Assembly (NCBI RefSeq): GCF_017315945.1
Contig: NZ_JAFLWI010000002.1
Location: 353,756 to 417,755 of the forward strand
Direction of reading: 5' to 3'
DNA: 64,000 nucleotides
Source of the DNA: Candidatus Enterococcus courvalinii
GTDB lineage: Bacteria > Bacillota > Bacilli > Lactobacillales > Enterococcaceae
The position numbers were made by a program, and so were the translations under genes. The notes beneath the pieces are model-generated. The model was not told the origin of the DNA, did no database searches, and was given only the letters and a program-made list of their open reading frames with translations. Positions 17,743-25,992 of the stretch are shown here, piece after piece. The stretch's first letter is position 1; each line of letters starts with the position of its first letter.

Positions 17743-19005
17743 TTATTTATTGGAACTATCTTTAGCAATTTTATCGACAACTTCTTTTTGCATGCCTTTG
17801 GTGAAATCAGCTACTGACTGTTTCCCAAAGACTGTATCAAAACCGTGCGCATCAATGTATTCTGAAACGTAACCATTGTATTTGTAATCAAAGATCGAAA
17901 GTGTCGCTTGTTGTTCAGGTGATTCAATAAAGAATGATTGTGGCATTTTTTGATATTCTTCATTCTCTAAAATTGCTAACGCTGCTGGATTTTGGCCTGC
18001 TTTCGCCCATTCAAGTGAATTCGTCCGTAACCAATTGATAAATTCCATGATCCCTTTGGTCTTCTCAGCGGAACGATCTTTATTCTTAAACATAACAAAT
18101 TGATGTGAAGATGCCCAATTGACTATTTTGCTTGTATCATCTGTTAACTGTGGTGAATTAGTCAATCCCCAGTCAAATTTTGCATCTTTGATATTATTTT
18201 GTAGCCAAATGCCTTCTGGGAAAAAGAGAAGTTTCCCAGCTAAGTATAATTGGGTTGGATCTTCCCCATCTTTTGTTGTCACCCCAGCTTGATATAAATC
18301 AGCCCACGCACTCATCGCTTCCTTCGCAGCTGGTGTATCTAAGGTTGGGGCAGTTCCATCTTCCGTTAATTCACCGCCTGCTTGTTTAAATGTTGATAAG
18401 TAATTGGGTTTCATCCAAGTAACAGCTACACCTCGGATATCATCAGCTTTTGCTTTTTCACCTGCCTCTTTGATTTCATCAAAGGTTAAGATATTGTCAT
18501 CCAGCGCATTAGGTGCATATTTTTCAAGTAATTCTTTATTGTAATAAGTTCCCCAGTTATGAATATCAAGTGGCAAGCTATAACGAGTCCCATCCAGTTC
18601 ACCTAAGTTCCATGCCTCAGTCACATAATTTTCCGCTTTGATTTCAGGAAAATCAGCCAAAATATCATCATAATTTTCTAGCATGTCATTGTCTTTATAT
18701 TGTTTGATTCGTTCTGCGTGAACAATATTTAGATCTGGAATATTTTTACCTGAGTTAACGACAGTTGGGATTTTGGTATACATATCTGTTTCTTTTAATG
18801 AGACATTTTTGATTTTATATTCAGGATCAGTTTTGTTGTACTCATCAATCATTGCCTTAACATTTGAACTATCTGCTCCTGTAAATGGATTCCAAAAAAC
18901 GATTTCTTTTTCACTTGTTGATCCTGTACTTTCAGTGTTGCCACATGCCGTTAATGTCATCAAACAAGCACCCGTTACCAATGCCATACCTAATAATTTT
19001 TTCAT
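17743..19005 (-). CDS. Carbohydrate ABC transporter substrate-binding lipoprotein
   Basis: A 420-residue family 1 solute-binding lipoprotein. The signal peptide ends in TLTACGNT (lipobox LTAC). The mature protein begins KEIVFWNPFTGADSSNVKAMIDEYNK, typical of sugar-binding proteins, and includes TRYSLPLDIHNWGTYYNKELLEKY and LAGKLLFFPEGIWLQNN. It faces the outside and delivers an oligosaccharide to the two permeases that follow. It is the first gene of the GH2 operon. The promoter region to its right holds a cre-like site and three copies of an inverted-repeat motif shared with the divergent ArsR-type regulator gene. Confidence 0.9.
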   Translation of the reverse strand: MKKLLGMALVTGACLMTLTACGNTESTGSTSEKEIVFWNPFTGADSSNVKAMIDEYNKTDPEYKIKNVSLKETDMYTKIPTVVNSGKNIPDLNIVHAERIKQYKDNDMLENYDDILADFPEIKAENYVTEAWNLGELDGTRYSLPLDIHNWGTYYNKELLEKYAPNALDDNILTFDEIKEAGEKAKADDIRGVAVTWMKPNYLSTFKQAGGELTEDGTAPTLDTPAAKEAMSAWADLYQAGVTTKDGEDPTQLYLAGKLLFFPEGIWLQNNIKDAKFDWGLTNSPQLTDDTSKIVNWASSHQFVMFKNKDRSAEKTKGIMEFINWLRTNSLEWAKAGQNPAALAILENEEYQKMPQSFFIESPEQQATLSIFDYKYNGYVSEYIDAHGFDTVFGKQSVADFTKGMQKEVVDKIAKDSSNK

Positions 19006-19027
19006 TTTCCTGTCCCTCTCTCAATTT

Positions 19028-19041
19028 TACTAAATAGTTAA
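19028..19041 (-). promoter_or_regulatory. Operator candidate 1 (TTAACTATTTAGTA)
   Basis: First of three related palindromic motifs in the divergent region. Read on the minus strand it is TTAACTATTTAGTA, a one-base variant of copy 2. It lies in the 5' untranslated part of the binding-protein gene. Confidence 0.5.
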
Positions 19042-19069
19042 TTTTCGACGATAATTATTTTTCAATCAA

Positions 19070-19083
19070 TTAACTTTTTAGTA
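19070..19083 (+). promoter_or_regulatory. Operator candidate 2 (TTAACTTTTTAGTA)
   Basis: Second copy of the motif, identical over 14 bases to the left part of copy 3. It lies about 30 bases from copy 1, in inverted orientation to it. Confidence 0.5.
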
Positions 19084-19128
19084 TTTTTTTATTTAAAACA
19101 AATAGTACATTGCTAAATTAGCATCGTA

Positions 19129-19142
19129 TGTAAGCGCAGTCA
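19129..19142 (+). promoter_or_regulatory. cre-like site in the GH2/ArsR divergent promoter
   Basis: TGTAAGCGCAGTCA, preceded by A, fits the CcpA consensus WTGNAANCGNWNNCW. It lies midway between the divergent genes and would place the locus under catabolite repression. Confidence 0.5.
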
Positions 19143-19223
19143 ACATTATTTTGTCAACGTTTAGCAAAAACAACTATACAGTTAAATGGACGTTAGGATA
19201 TAATCATATTGAGAGATAAGCTG

Positions 19224-19239
19224 TTAACTTTTTAGTTAA
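19224..19239 (+). promoter_or_regulatory. Operator candidate 3 (TTAACTTTTTAGTTAA)
   Basis: A perfect inverted repeat, TTAACT-TTTT-AGTTAA, 17 bases before the regulator start codon and 19 bases downstream of a TATAAT hexamer (19199-19204). Its position suggests autoregulation. Confidence 0.55.
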
Positions 19240-19256
19240 ATAGGAGATGAAAAATT

Positions 19257-20168
19257 ATGGAACTTTCTTTAGACAAACGTTCTTTACCTGTTTTTGAATG
19301 CCTCGCTAGCGCTACTCGTTTAGAAATTTTAACATTTATCGGAAGCGAAAAAAAAAGCGTTGGAGAAATTGCAAAACATTTAGGGATCAGTAATGCAATC
19401 ACTACTAGACATATTCAAAAAATGGAAGATGCTGGTTTAATCCATTCTGAGCGTGGCGTTGGTGCCAACCGAAATAAAAAAATGGTCTACCTAAAAGTTG
19501 ATGACATCAATATTCGTTTCCCAGAAAAAATTTATCAAGAATTCCAACGATATTCTACTAATCTGAAACTGGGGCATTTTACGGATTTTTCTGTCACACC
19601 TACTTGCGGATTAGCTACCACTGAAGACGTTGTGGGTAAAGCGGATGATCCAAAATATTTTATGGATGCAAAACGTGTAGATGCTACATTATTATGGTTC
19701 AGTAGCGGATTTGTTGAGTATAAGATCCCTAATTTATTACAAGAAAACGAAACACCTGAAATGCTTGAAATCAGTTTTGAAATCGCATCAGAATTTCCCT
19801 TATCGAATAACGTTTGGCCAAGCGATATTTCAATCTATGTTAATGATGTCAAAGTTGCCGTCTATACTGTTCCTGGCAATTTTTCAGATATTCGTGGACG
19901 CTATACCCCAGAATGGTGGAACGATAGCTTCAGTCAATATGGCCTTTTGAAGCATCTTCGTATCAATAAATTAGATACGGGTATCGATGGTGAGGCTTAT
20001 TCAGATATCACAATCGAGGACTTGAAACTGCATGAGCTACCTTTCATCAAATTACGTTTTTCTGTTGAAGACGATGCCAAACACCAAGGTGGATTAACCC
20101 TGTTTGGCACTGGTTTTGGCAATCACAAGCAAGATATTTTGATTACTACTTATTATTTGAAAAAATAG
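19257..20168 (+). CDS. ArsR-type winged-helix regulator with large C-terminal domain
   Basis: A 303-residue regulator. Residues 10-75 form an ArsR-like winged helix (FECLASATRLEILTFIGSEKKSVGEIAKHLGISNAITTRHIQKMEDAGLI). There are no metal-binding cysteine pairs of the ArsR/CadC kind; the single Cys residues are scattered. The remaining 220 residues form a beta-rich domain (ISIYVNDVKVAVYTVPGNFSDIRGRYTPEWWNDSFSQYGLLK), probably the effector-binding part and likely for a sugar. ArsR proteins with such a domain replace LacI or AraC in some carbohydrate loci. The start ATG 19257 follows TAGGAG. The gene is divergent from the GH2/ABC operon and preceded by the three TTAACT motifs. Control of that operon is inference from position. 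Confidence 0.75.
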   Translation: MELSLDKRSLPVFECLASATRLEILTFIGSEKKSVGEIAKHLGISNAITTRHIQKMEDAGLIHSERGVGANRNKKMVYLKVDDINIRFPEKIYQEFQRYSTNLKLGHFTDFSVTPTCGLATTEDVVGKADDPKYFMDAKRVDATLLWFSSGFVEYKIPNLLQENETPEMLEISFEIASEFPLSNNVWPSDISIYVNDVKVAVYTVPGNFSDIRGRYTPEWWNDSFSQYGLLKHLRINKLDTGIDGEAYSDITIEDLKLHELPFIKLRFSVEDDAKHQGGLTLFGTGFGNHKQDILITTYYLKK

Positions 20169-20350
20169 ATGAAGAAATAAAGTTTGAGACTCGAGAAAAA
20201 ATCAAACATGCCATTTTTATTTTTCGACAAAAGAAACTACCCAATGATAGAAATAAATATGTAGCAAGTTCAAACTTAAAATAAGATTTAGTTACTTCTC
20301 AATGATTTTCATTCTTCTTTTCTTTGAAAACTAGATCGAAAACATAAAAA

Positions 20351-20377
20351 AGACTGGAATTTATTTTGTTCCAGTCT
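20351..20377. terminator. Terminator in the ArsR-Mga intergenic region
   Basis: Perfect 9-bp stem AGACTGGAA / TTCCAGTCT with a 9-base loop. A six-T run follows on the minus strand and an interrupted T-rich stretch on the plus strand. Apart from this hairpin and a promoter near 20464-20491, I see nothing in 20169-20582. Confidence 0.55.
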
Positions 20378-20463
20378 CCTTCTATTTTTAATTTTTGTTT
20401 GTTGATGATGGTCATTGTGAAGTAAAAAACATTTTGTCCAACAGAAAATATTCTTTGCTTTTT

Positions 20464-20491
20464 TTGAATTGATGATATAATTGTCTATACT
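20464..20491 (+). promoter_or_regulatory. Promoter of the Mga-like regulator
   Basis: TTGAAT (20464-20469), a 16-base spacer and TATACT (20486-20491), about 90 bases before the likely start codon. Confidence 0.5.
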
Positions 20492-20582
20492 ATCTCTACT
20501 GAATGTATTGTTATTTTCAGATTTTATATTTTGCTTATAAACGAAGTAATTCTTTTAAAATTGTGTAAAGCAGGTGCTGATT

Positions 20583-22121
20583 TTGAATCTTTTGAATTTA
20601 TTGGATAAAAATAGTCGTATTCAAATCTCAATGGTCCACTTTTTAATGGACTACAATACAAAAACAAATATCACAGCAATGATCGAAGAACTATCATTAA
20701 CTCGCTTTCTTTTTGAAACAAATATTAAAGAAGTCAGTAGTATCCTCGATCAACTAGATATCGGGTTATCCCTTAAATACGACAAAACACAAGATAATAT
20801 CACCCTTCAAAAAGACAATCACGCTAGCTTAGACAAATTTTATTATTATTATCTGGAAGATTCTGTAGGTTACCAAATCTTGATCTACCTTTATCGTCAT
20901 CCTAATTATTCAATTGTTGAATTAAGTCGCAGTCTCTCTTTAAGCGAAGCAGCTATCTATCGACAGCTAAAAAAGTTAAATGATGAGATCAAAGAATTTG
21001 ATATCCAGATACGTAAAGGAACGATCATTGGTGATGAGCTACAAATTTGTTATTTCTTTTTCCAGCTACTTTGGGTAGCTATGCCATTAGACGAATTAGA
21101 AAAGAAAACAAACGACCATAGTAGTTTGCGATTTGTTGATTATTTAGAAATGAAGTTAGAACAGAATTTCACAAGTGAAGCGAAGCTAAAACTGTATCTT
21201 TGGATCCGTATTCTTAAAACGCGAATTGTGAAACAGCCAACTCTCGATTCTAATCCAACAATACAGATGCTATTTGATTTTCAAAAAGAGGATTCGATTT
21301 ACCAAATCATCAGAGATGCCTACTTTCTTTCGCTTAGCCACTCGGCTGTTTTTGGTTCAGCGCATAACGCAATTTATCTCTATTTATTTATTTCCTCCAT
21401 GTCGATTTTGCCCCCTAATGCAAAAACACTGATCGATGATCATTATTGGCCGACAATCAACCCCCAAATCATTTCGTTGAATGAATTGGTCGTGGATAAA
21501 GTTCGTACTGCTTATCAAATTGATTCAAAGAATATCGATGAAACGTTCATTATCAATTGGAAATATTATTTAACGCAAATTCATGGATCACTTTTATATT
21601 TTAAAGGAAACATTAGCTTTCTCGATGAAAAAATTCTTTCTGAAAGACTTTTAAAAGCAACGGTATTTATCCCTAATTTTGAACTTACACAACAGATTCT
21701 TGATGAAGCTGAACAGTTAGTAAATCAACCATTGCTCTATGAAACAAAGGAATTAGTCACACGTATTTATCTCTATTTTATCAATCAAATGAAACGTTTT
21801 TCGACAAGTCAAATTACAATTGGTGTTCACTCTAGCGATGATTATCTTCACAGTAATATCATGGTCGAAACAGTTAAAACAGAATTTGACAATCATTTTT
21901 TTATTACTTGTGAAATCGCTGAACGTGGGAAAAATTACGATATTTTGATTACTAATTCGACTCTCTCTCTTTGCGACTTCCATTACAAAGACCTTTATAT
22001 TACAAATAATTTCAAGACAAATATGGACGTTGATGCGTTACGTGTGTTGCTAATGAAACATTCTCCACAAAAAAAATTAACAAAAAAAGCGATTAATACA
22101 AAAAAAAACGTGAGACAATAA
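20583..22121 (+). CDS. Mga/AtxA-like transcriptional regulator
   Basis: A cytoplasmic regulator of about 512 residues of the Mga/AtxA type. The HTH_Mga-like helix-turn-helix is at about residues 105-130 (YSIVELSRSLSLSEAAIYRQLKKLNDEI), followed by long helical PRD-like regions and a C-terminal EIIB-like segment (ITIGVHSSDDYLHSNIMVETVKTEF). Such proteins respond to PTS phosphorylation or CO2 and control surface and virulence genes in streptococci and bacilli. The start is uncertain: TTG 20583 has AGGTG 6 bases upstream and is preferred over GTG 20574. No target gene is adjacent in the same direction. The last codons form the left arm of the terminator. Confidence 0.7.
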   Translation: MNLLNLLDKNSRIQISMVHFLMDYNTKTNITAMIEELSLTRFLFETNIKEVSSILDQLDIGLSLKYDKTQDNITLQKDNHASLDKFYYYYLEDSVGYQILIYLYRHPNYSIVELSRSLSLSEAAIYRQLKKLNDEIKEFDIQIRKGTIIGDELQICYFFFQLLWVAMPLDELEKKTNDHSSLRFVDYLEMKLEQNFTSEAKLKLYLWIRILKTRIVKQPTLDSNPTIQMLFDFQKEDSIYQIIRDAYFLSLSHSAVFGSAHNAIYLYLFISSMSILPPNAKTLIDDHYWPTINPQIISLNELVVDKVRTAYQIDSKNIDETFIINWKYYLTQIHGSLLYFKGNISFLDEKILSERLLKATVFIPNFELTQQILDEAEQLVNQPLLYETKELVTRIYLYFINQMKRFSTSQITIGVHSSDDYLHSNIMVETVKTEFDNHFFITCEIAERGKNYDILITNSTLSLCDFHYKDLYITNNFKTNMDVDALRVLLMKHSPQKKLTKKAINTKKNVRQ

Positions 22122-22137
22122 TCGTCTCACGTTTTTT
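22101..22137. terminator. Strong bidirectional terminator overlapping the end of the Mga-like gene
   Basis: Perfect 10-bp stem AACGTGAGAC / GTCTCACGTT with A8 and T6 flanks. The TAA stop of the plus-strand gene lies in the loop, and pyrD ends just to the right, so one hairpin serves both genes. Confidence 0.9.
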
Positions 22138-22147
22138 GCTCTTTTGT

Positions 22148-23089
22148 TTAGGAAATAGTCCGTAATTTCCCTTGAAATTCGCTGATTGATTGATAACCCT
22201 TTGCTTCCATAATTTCTGCCAATTCTTTGATTACTCTAGTAAAGATTTCTGGTCCTTCTTTGTGCAATTGCGTTCCAATTTGAAGCATACTTGCACCACA
22301 TAATAAGTGCTCGAAGGCGTCTTGTCCGTTACAAATCCCACCAGTTCCAATAATTTGGATCTCAGGTTTTAATCGTGTATAAAAAGCGCGAACATTTGCT
22401 AAAGCTGTTGGCTTGATATACTCGCCCCCAATTCCACCAAAGCCATCCTTCGGTTTGATTACTACTGTATCACTTTGAGGGTCAATATATAACCCATTCC
22501 CTACACTATTGACGGCATTCACATAAGTCAACGGAAATTGATTCAAGATCTCTGCCATCGCATCGAAATGAGCAAAGTCAAAATAGGGTGGTAATTTCAC
22601 ACCCAAAGGTTTTGTAAAAATGGAAAATGCTTGTTTAAGTGTTTCAAAAGTTGCATCGAAATCATAAGCAAGTTGTGGTTTTCCCGGAACATTAGGACAA
22701 GAAAGATTTAATTCTGTAATTCCACGAAAATCACTTTTTTCAATCATTTCTAACATTTCTAAATTCTCTGCTACACTCATTCCCGCAATTGAGAAAAACA
22801 ACGGAGCAGCCGTTGGATTTTCTTTTTCATATTGAAGTGCGTAGTCCAAATAATAAGCAAAACCTAAATTAGGTAACCCCATCGAATTGATGCTTCCTAA
22901 CGCTACATCATAATAACGTGGTTCAGGATTTCCTACACGCGCTGGGATCGTGCAACTCTTAGTAATCATCGCACCAGCATCTGAGCTTGCTAGTTCATGC
23001 ATTTCTTGCACCGTTATACAATGTACACCAGACGCATTCATAAACGGATTAGCAAAAGTATGGTTGGCAAAGGTCATTTCTAAATTCAA
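22148..23089 (-). CDS. pyrD: Dihydroorotate dehydrogenase, class 1A (fumarate type)
   Basis: A 313-residue cytosolic flavoenzyme of pyrimidine synthesis, oxidising dihydroorotate to orotate. The N-terminal [11 protein letters not shown] and MITKSCT match the class 1A family of Lactococcus (PyrDA), which uses fumarate. The catalytic-loop cysteine is in [15 protein letters not shown] (about residue 131). FMN-binding segments are [11 protein letters not shown] and [28 protein letters not shown]. Membrane-anchoring N-terminal helices (class 2) are absent, and no adjacent pyrK is seen (class 1B). It is a stand-alone gene convergent with the Mga-like gene, outside any pyr operon. Confidence 0.9.
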   Translation of the reverse strand: MNLEMTFANHTFANPFMNASGVHCITVQEMHELASSDAGAMITKSCTIPARVGNPEPRYYDVALGSINSMGLPNLGFAYYLDYALQYEKENPTAAPLFFSIAGMSVAENLEMLEMIEKSDFRGITELNLSCPNVPGKPQLAYDFDATFETLKQAFSIFTKPLGVKLPPYFDFAHFDAMAEILNQFPLTYVNAVNSVGNGLYIDPQSDTVVIKPKDGFGGIGGEYIKPTALANVRAFYTRLKPEIQIIGTGGICNGQDAFEHLLCGASMLQIGTQLHKEGPEIFTRVIKELAEIMEAKGYQSISEFQGKLRTIS

Positions 23090-23244
23090 GATAATCGCTC
23101 CTTCAAAGGCATTTTATCTAGTTTAGCATTTCCAACTAGAAAATCAATAAAAAAACTTTATTTTTTTCAAACCAACTGGATAACGTTCGTCTTTAGCGAG
23201 AATAAAGTTTATTTTAACGAAGGCTATTGTTTATTTCACTAACG

Positions 23245-23439
23245 ATGAGCAGCCGTCTTCACGTAAGCAATCTTATTTGTTTCAATACGTATCAATATGT
23301 AATAGTTTACTTTATTGGTGTTCTCAAAACAGGTGGACAATTAAACGAAATTATCCAATTACTGAAAGACCAAAAAAGACGAGAAATGGCGTTACTTGAG
23401 CAAATCAAAAAATTGCTTGAAGAAAAAGAGGCCCAATAG
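23245..23439 (+). CDS. Small charged helical protein, doubtful start
   Basis: A frame of about 64 residues from ATG 23245. Its C-terminal half (LNEIIQLLKDQKRREMALLEQIKKLLEEKEA) is a clear amphipathic coiled-coil and is followed 25 bases later by a strong terminator, which argues that something is transcribed here. The N-terminal part (SSRLHVSNLICFNTYQYVIVYF) looks less protein-like, and neither ATG 23245 nor TTG 23227 has a well-placed ribosome binding site. The true start may lie further in. Function unknown. Confidence 0.35.
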   Translation: MSSRLHVSNLICFNTYQYVIVYFIGVLKTGGQLNEIIQLLKDQKRREMALLEQIKKLLEEKEAQ

Positions 23440-23463
23440 ATAAAAATATTCTATCCTCGTTTT

Positions 23464-23496
23464 AGACGTTTTCAATTATCAGAAAACGTCTTTTTT
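23464..23496 (+). terminator. Rho-independent terminator after small helical ORF
   Basis: Perfect 9-bp stem GACGTTTTC / GAAAACGTC with an 8-base loop and T6. Confidence 0.8.
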
Positions 23497-23499
23497 ACA

Positions 23500-23534
23500 C
23501 AAAAAGAGGCTAGAATACTGTCTAGCCTCTTTTC
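23500..23534 (-). terminator. Terminator after Bcr/CflA-type efflux gene
   Basis: Perfect stem AAAGAGGCTAGA / TCTAGCCTCTTT, followed on the minus strand by a T run. Confidence 0.8.
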
Positions 23535-23556
23535 TACATTCAACTACTTTTCTTAA

Positions 23557-24771
23557 CTAATTTTTTAAGAGTGATTCCTTTTTTTCTTTTGAAAAGATAT
23601 CTTTTCCTAACATTTTATATAAAATAACCGCACATGCTTCAGAAATAAAGATCAATACGGCTAAAGGTAGATACGTATTGCTTCCCATGATTCCTACTAA
23701 CGGCGTGAAAACCATTCCGATTGCATACATTCCTAATCCAAGTACAGAAGAAGCAATCCCAGCATGCTCGCCTTGTCTTTCCATAGCCATTGTTGTTACC
23801 ACTGCATTTACTAAGCCCAATGTCGATACAACTAGCAACAAACCAAGCAAAGCAAGCCACAAATGATTCGTATGGATACCGCTAATAATAACCAAAATAC
23901 TACCTAGAAAACCAAGACCCACTCCCCAACCTAACTGACGGAAGCTACTCATTTTCTTCGATAATACACCAGCAAGTTCTGCTGCAACCACAATCCCGAT
24001 TCCATTGATTCCATAGATCAAACTAAACATTTTATCTGACAAACCAAAAACATTTTGTAACATAAAGGAAGAACCAGAGATATAACAAAACATCGCCGCA
24101 TAAACAAAACCTTGGATCAACACGAACATCATAAATGGCCGATCACTGAATACCGCTTGCCATCCTGCTTTCTGGTCGATTTTTTCAGTTGCCACTTGAA
24201 CTTCATGTGTTTCTTTAAATCCGATTAGAATACCTAAAAATAATAATAAACCAACTACTGCAAGAAAAATAAAAATACCTCGCCAAGAAAAATAACTCAA
24301 GAAAAAACTCCCTAGCAAAGGAGAAACAATCGGAAAGATACCATTGATTGCCATTAACATAGCAATGAAACGAGTCAGTTGAGTACCAGAAAATAAATCT
24401 TTTGCAATTGCTCGCGTTAAAACGACACCAGTAGAGCTAGCAATTCCTTGAATCAAGCGTAATCCTAGAAATAACCAAATATTTGTGACAGATACTGATA
24501 GTAAACAGGCAATCACAGAAATACTAATGCCCCATAGCAGTGGTTTCTTCCGCCCAATGCGGTCACTAATTGCACCAATAAATAATGGACCAAATGCAAG
24601 CCCTGCTAAACACATGGTTAAACTTAATTGAACCATTGATGTCGGGATCCCGAAATCTGTTTCTAGCACTGGTAAAGCTGGTAAATAAGTATCAAGTAGC
24701 AAGGGGCCATATGCGCTTAATGTGCCAAGCAGGATAGATAGCCACCATATTTTCTTTTTATTTTCAATCAT
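23557..24771 (-). CDS. MFS drug efflux transporter, Bcr/CflA type
   Basis: A 404-residue, 12-helix major facilitator of the DHA1 drug:proton antiporter group. The opening GTLSAYGPLLLDTYLPALPVLETDFG, with the Asp in helix 1, is characteristic of Bcr/CflA proteins. The loop 2-3 motif A is GAISDRIGRKKPLL, and RLIQGIASSTGVVLTRAIAKDLF is motif C-like. It is expected to export a hydrophobic drug or metabolite; in relatives this includes bicyclomycin, chloramphenicol and cysteine-pathway intermediates. It is monocistronic. A small inverted repeat (AAAATGAG / CTCATTTT, 24854-24876) lies about 90 bases upstream of its start and might be an operator. Confidence 0.85.
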   Translation of the reverse strand: MIENKKKIWWLSILLGTLSAYGPLLLDTYLPALPVLETDFGIPTSMVQLSLTMCLAGLAFGPLFIGAISDRIGRKKPLLWGISISVIACLLSVSVTNIWLFLGLRLIQGIASSTGVVLTRAIAKDLFSGTQLTRFIAMLMAINGIFPIVSPLLGSFFLSYFSWRGIFIFLAVVGLLLFLGILIGFKETHEVQVATEKIDQKAGWQAVFSDRPFMMFVLIQGFVYAAMFCYISGSSFMLQNVFGLSDKMFSLIYGINGIGIVVAAELAGVLSKKMSSFRQLGWGVGLGFLGSILVIISGIHTNHLWLALLGLLLVVSTLGLVNAVVTTMAMERQGEHAGIASSVLGLGMYAIGMVFTPLVGIMGSNTYLPLAVLIFISEACAVILYKMLGKDIFSKEKKESLLKN

Positions 24772-24894
24772 TTTCCTTTCACCTCAAAAAAGAAAATAGC
24801 ATGGAAAAACGGAAATATCAATAAAAATCCAGTAAATTTTCACTTTTTTCAATAAAATGAGAACAATACTCATTTTACATATTTTTGACTTAAA

Positions 24895-24934
24895 CAAAAA
24901 ACGTCGAGACCTGATTGACCTCGTACGTTTTTTC
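24895..24934 (-). terminator. Terminator after EIIC-GH3-lacI operon
   Basis: Stem AAAAAACGT-CGAG / CTCG-T-ACGTTTTTT with one bulged base, T-run on the minus strand, 58 bases past the lacI-type stop codon. Confidence 0.75.
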
Positions 24935-24991
24935 TCATTAATATGACAAAACTACTTAGTTGCTCCATTTTTATCAAATGAACTTTTTCAA

Positions 24992-25981
24992 TTATTTTTC
25001 AGTAGTCATGCCTAAAATCTGATTATTCAAGATAATTGTTTGTTTTTCAGATGACAAGTTTTCCGTTATGCCTTTGATTCGTTCAAGGATGATCGTTGCT
25101 GCTGTCTCCCCAATTTTTTCTGTGGGTGGATTTATTGTGACTTGTGGTAAGATACTTTGCTCGCCTTCAGATAAATAGTCATAATGTCCAAACAAAATGT
25201 CTTTCCCTACAGAAATCCCTTGTTCATTAAAGCATTCTAAGGAACCAAGAGACATATTGTAATTGCTGACAAAAAGGGCCGTTACCTTTTTCGCCAACAA
25301 TTCTTTTGTTCCTTGATAACCACTCCTTCTAGTGTAATCTCCTTCATAGATCTCAAGTTCCACTGTAGGATGATTTTCGATTGCATCTTTTGCACCTAAC
25401 AGCCGTTCTTTTGCTGTGTAATCTGTTTGTGGCGCAGTGATATAACCAATCTTTCGATGTCCTTTAGCCATACAATCAGCGATCACTCTTGCGACACTTT
25501 CACGATCATTTAATAAAATGACATCTGCATTATTCAATGGATCTGGATAATTCAAAGAGACGATTGGAACATTGACTTGCGCTAATTTCTCCATGTCGAT
25601 CCACTCTTCACTTGATAAAAAGACAATCAACCCATCAATGGAGTGTTTCAACAAATAATCAATTTTCTCATCCATTTGTTTTTCACTTTTCGAAAAACCA
25701 CTAAGCAGTATGCTATAGCCATTTGCTTCAGCAACTTTTTCAATGCCGGAAACAACTTCTGAGCCAAATCGACTGGAAATACTATTCATCAGTAAGCCAA
25801 TGGAAAAACTTCGATTATTTTTAAGACCTTTGGCAATAATATTTTCTTTATAATCTAAAGCTTTAATCGCTGAAGTAATTTTTTCAACATTTGACTGCCT
25901 TAACTGTTGACCATTCAAATACCGCGATACTGTTCCTACTGAAACACCGGCAAGTTGAGCAACGTCTCTAATTGATGCCAT
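24992..25981 (-). CDS. LacI family repressor of the EIIC-GH3 operon
   Basis: A 329-residue LacI-type regulator. The DNA-binding head is MASIRDVAQLAGVSVGTVSRYLNG with the hinge helix NVEKITSAIKALDYKENIIAKGLK. A periplasmic-binding-protein-like effector domain follows (FSIGLLMNSISSRFGSEVVSGIEKVAE; GYITAPQTDYTAKERLLGAKDAI). The start is ATG 25981, with TAGGAGTGG upstream overlapping the GH3 stop; the previous in-frame GTG is less well placed. It is the third gene of the operon and so is self-controlled. Its operator is probably the 20-bp palindrome with central CCGG at 29635. The effector is likely a beta-glucoside or its phosphate. Confidence 0.88.
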   Translation of the reverse strand: MASIRDVAQLAGVSVGTVSRYLNGQQLRQSNVEKITSAIKALDYKENIIAKGLKNNRSFSIGLLMNSISSRFGSEVVSGIEKVAEANGYSILLSGFSKSEKQMDEKIDYLLKHSIDGLIVFLSSEEWIDMEKLAQVNVPIVSLNYPDPLNNADVILLNDRESVARVIADCMAKGHRKIGYITAPQTDYTAKERLLGAKDAIENHPTVELEIYEGDYTRRSGYQGTKELLAKKVTALFVSNYNMSLGSLECFNEQGISVGKDILFGHYDYLSEGEQSILPQVTINPPTEKIGETAATIILERIKGITENLSSEKQTIILNNQILGMTTEK

Positions 25982-25992
25982 CTTTTCCACTC

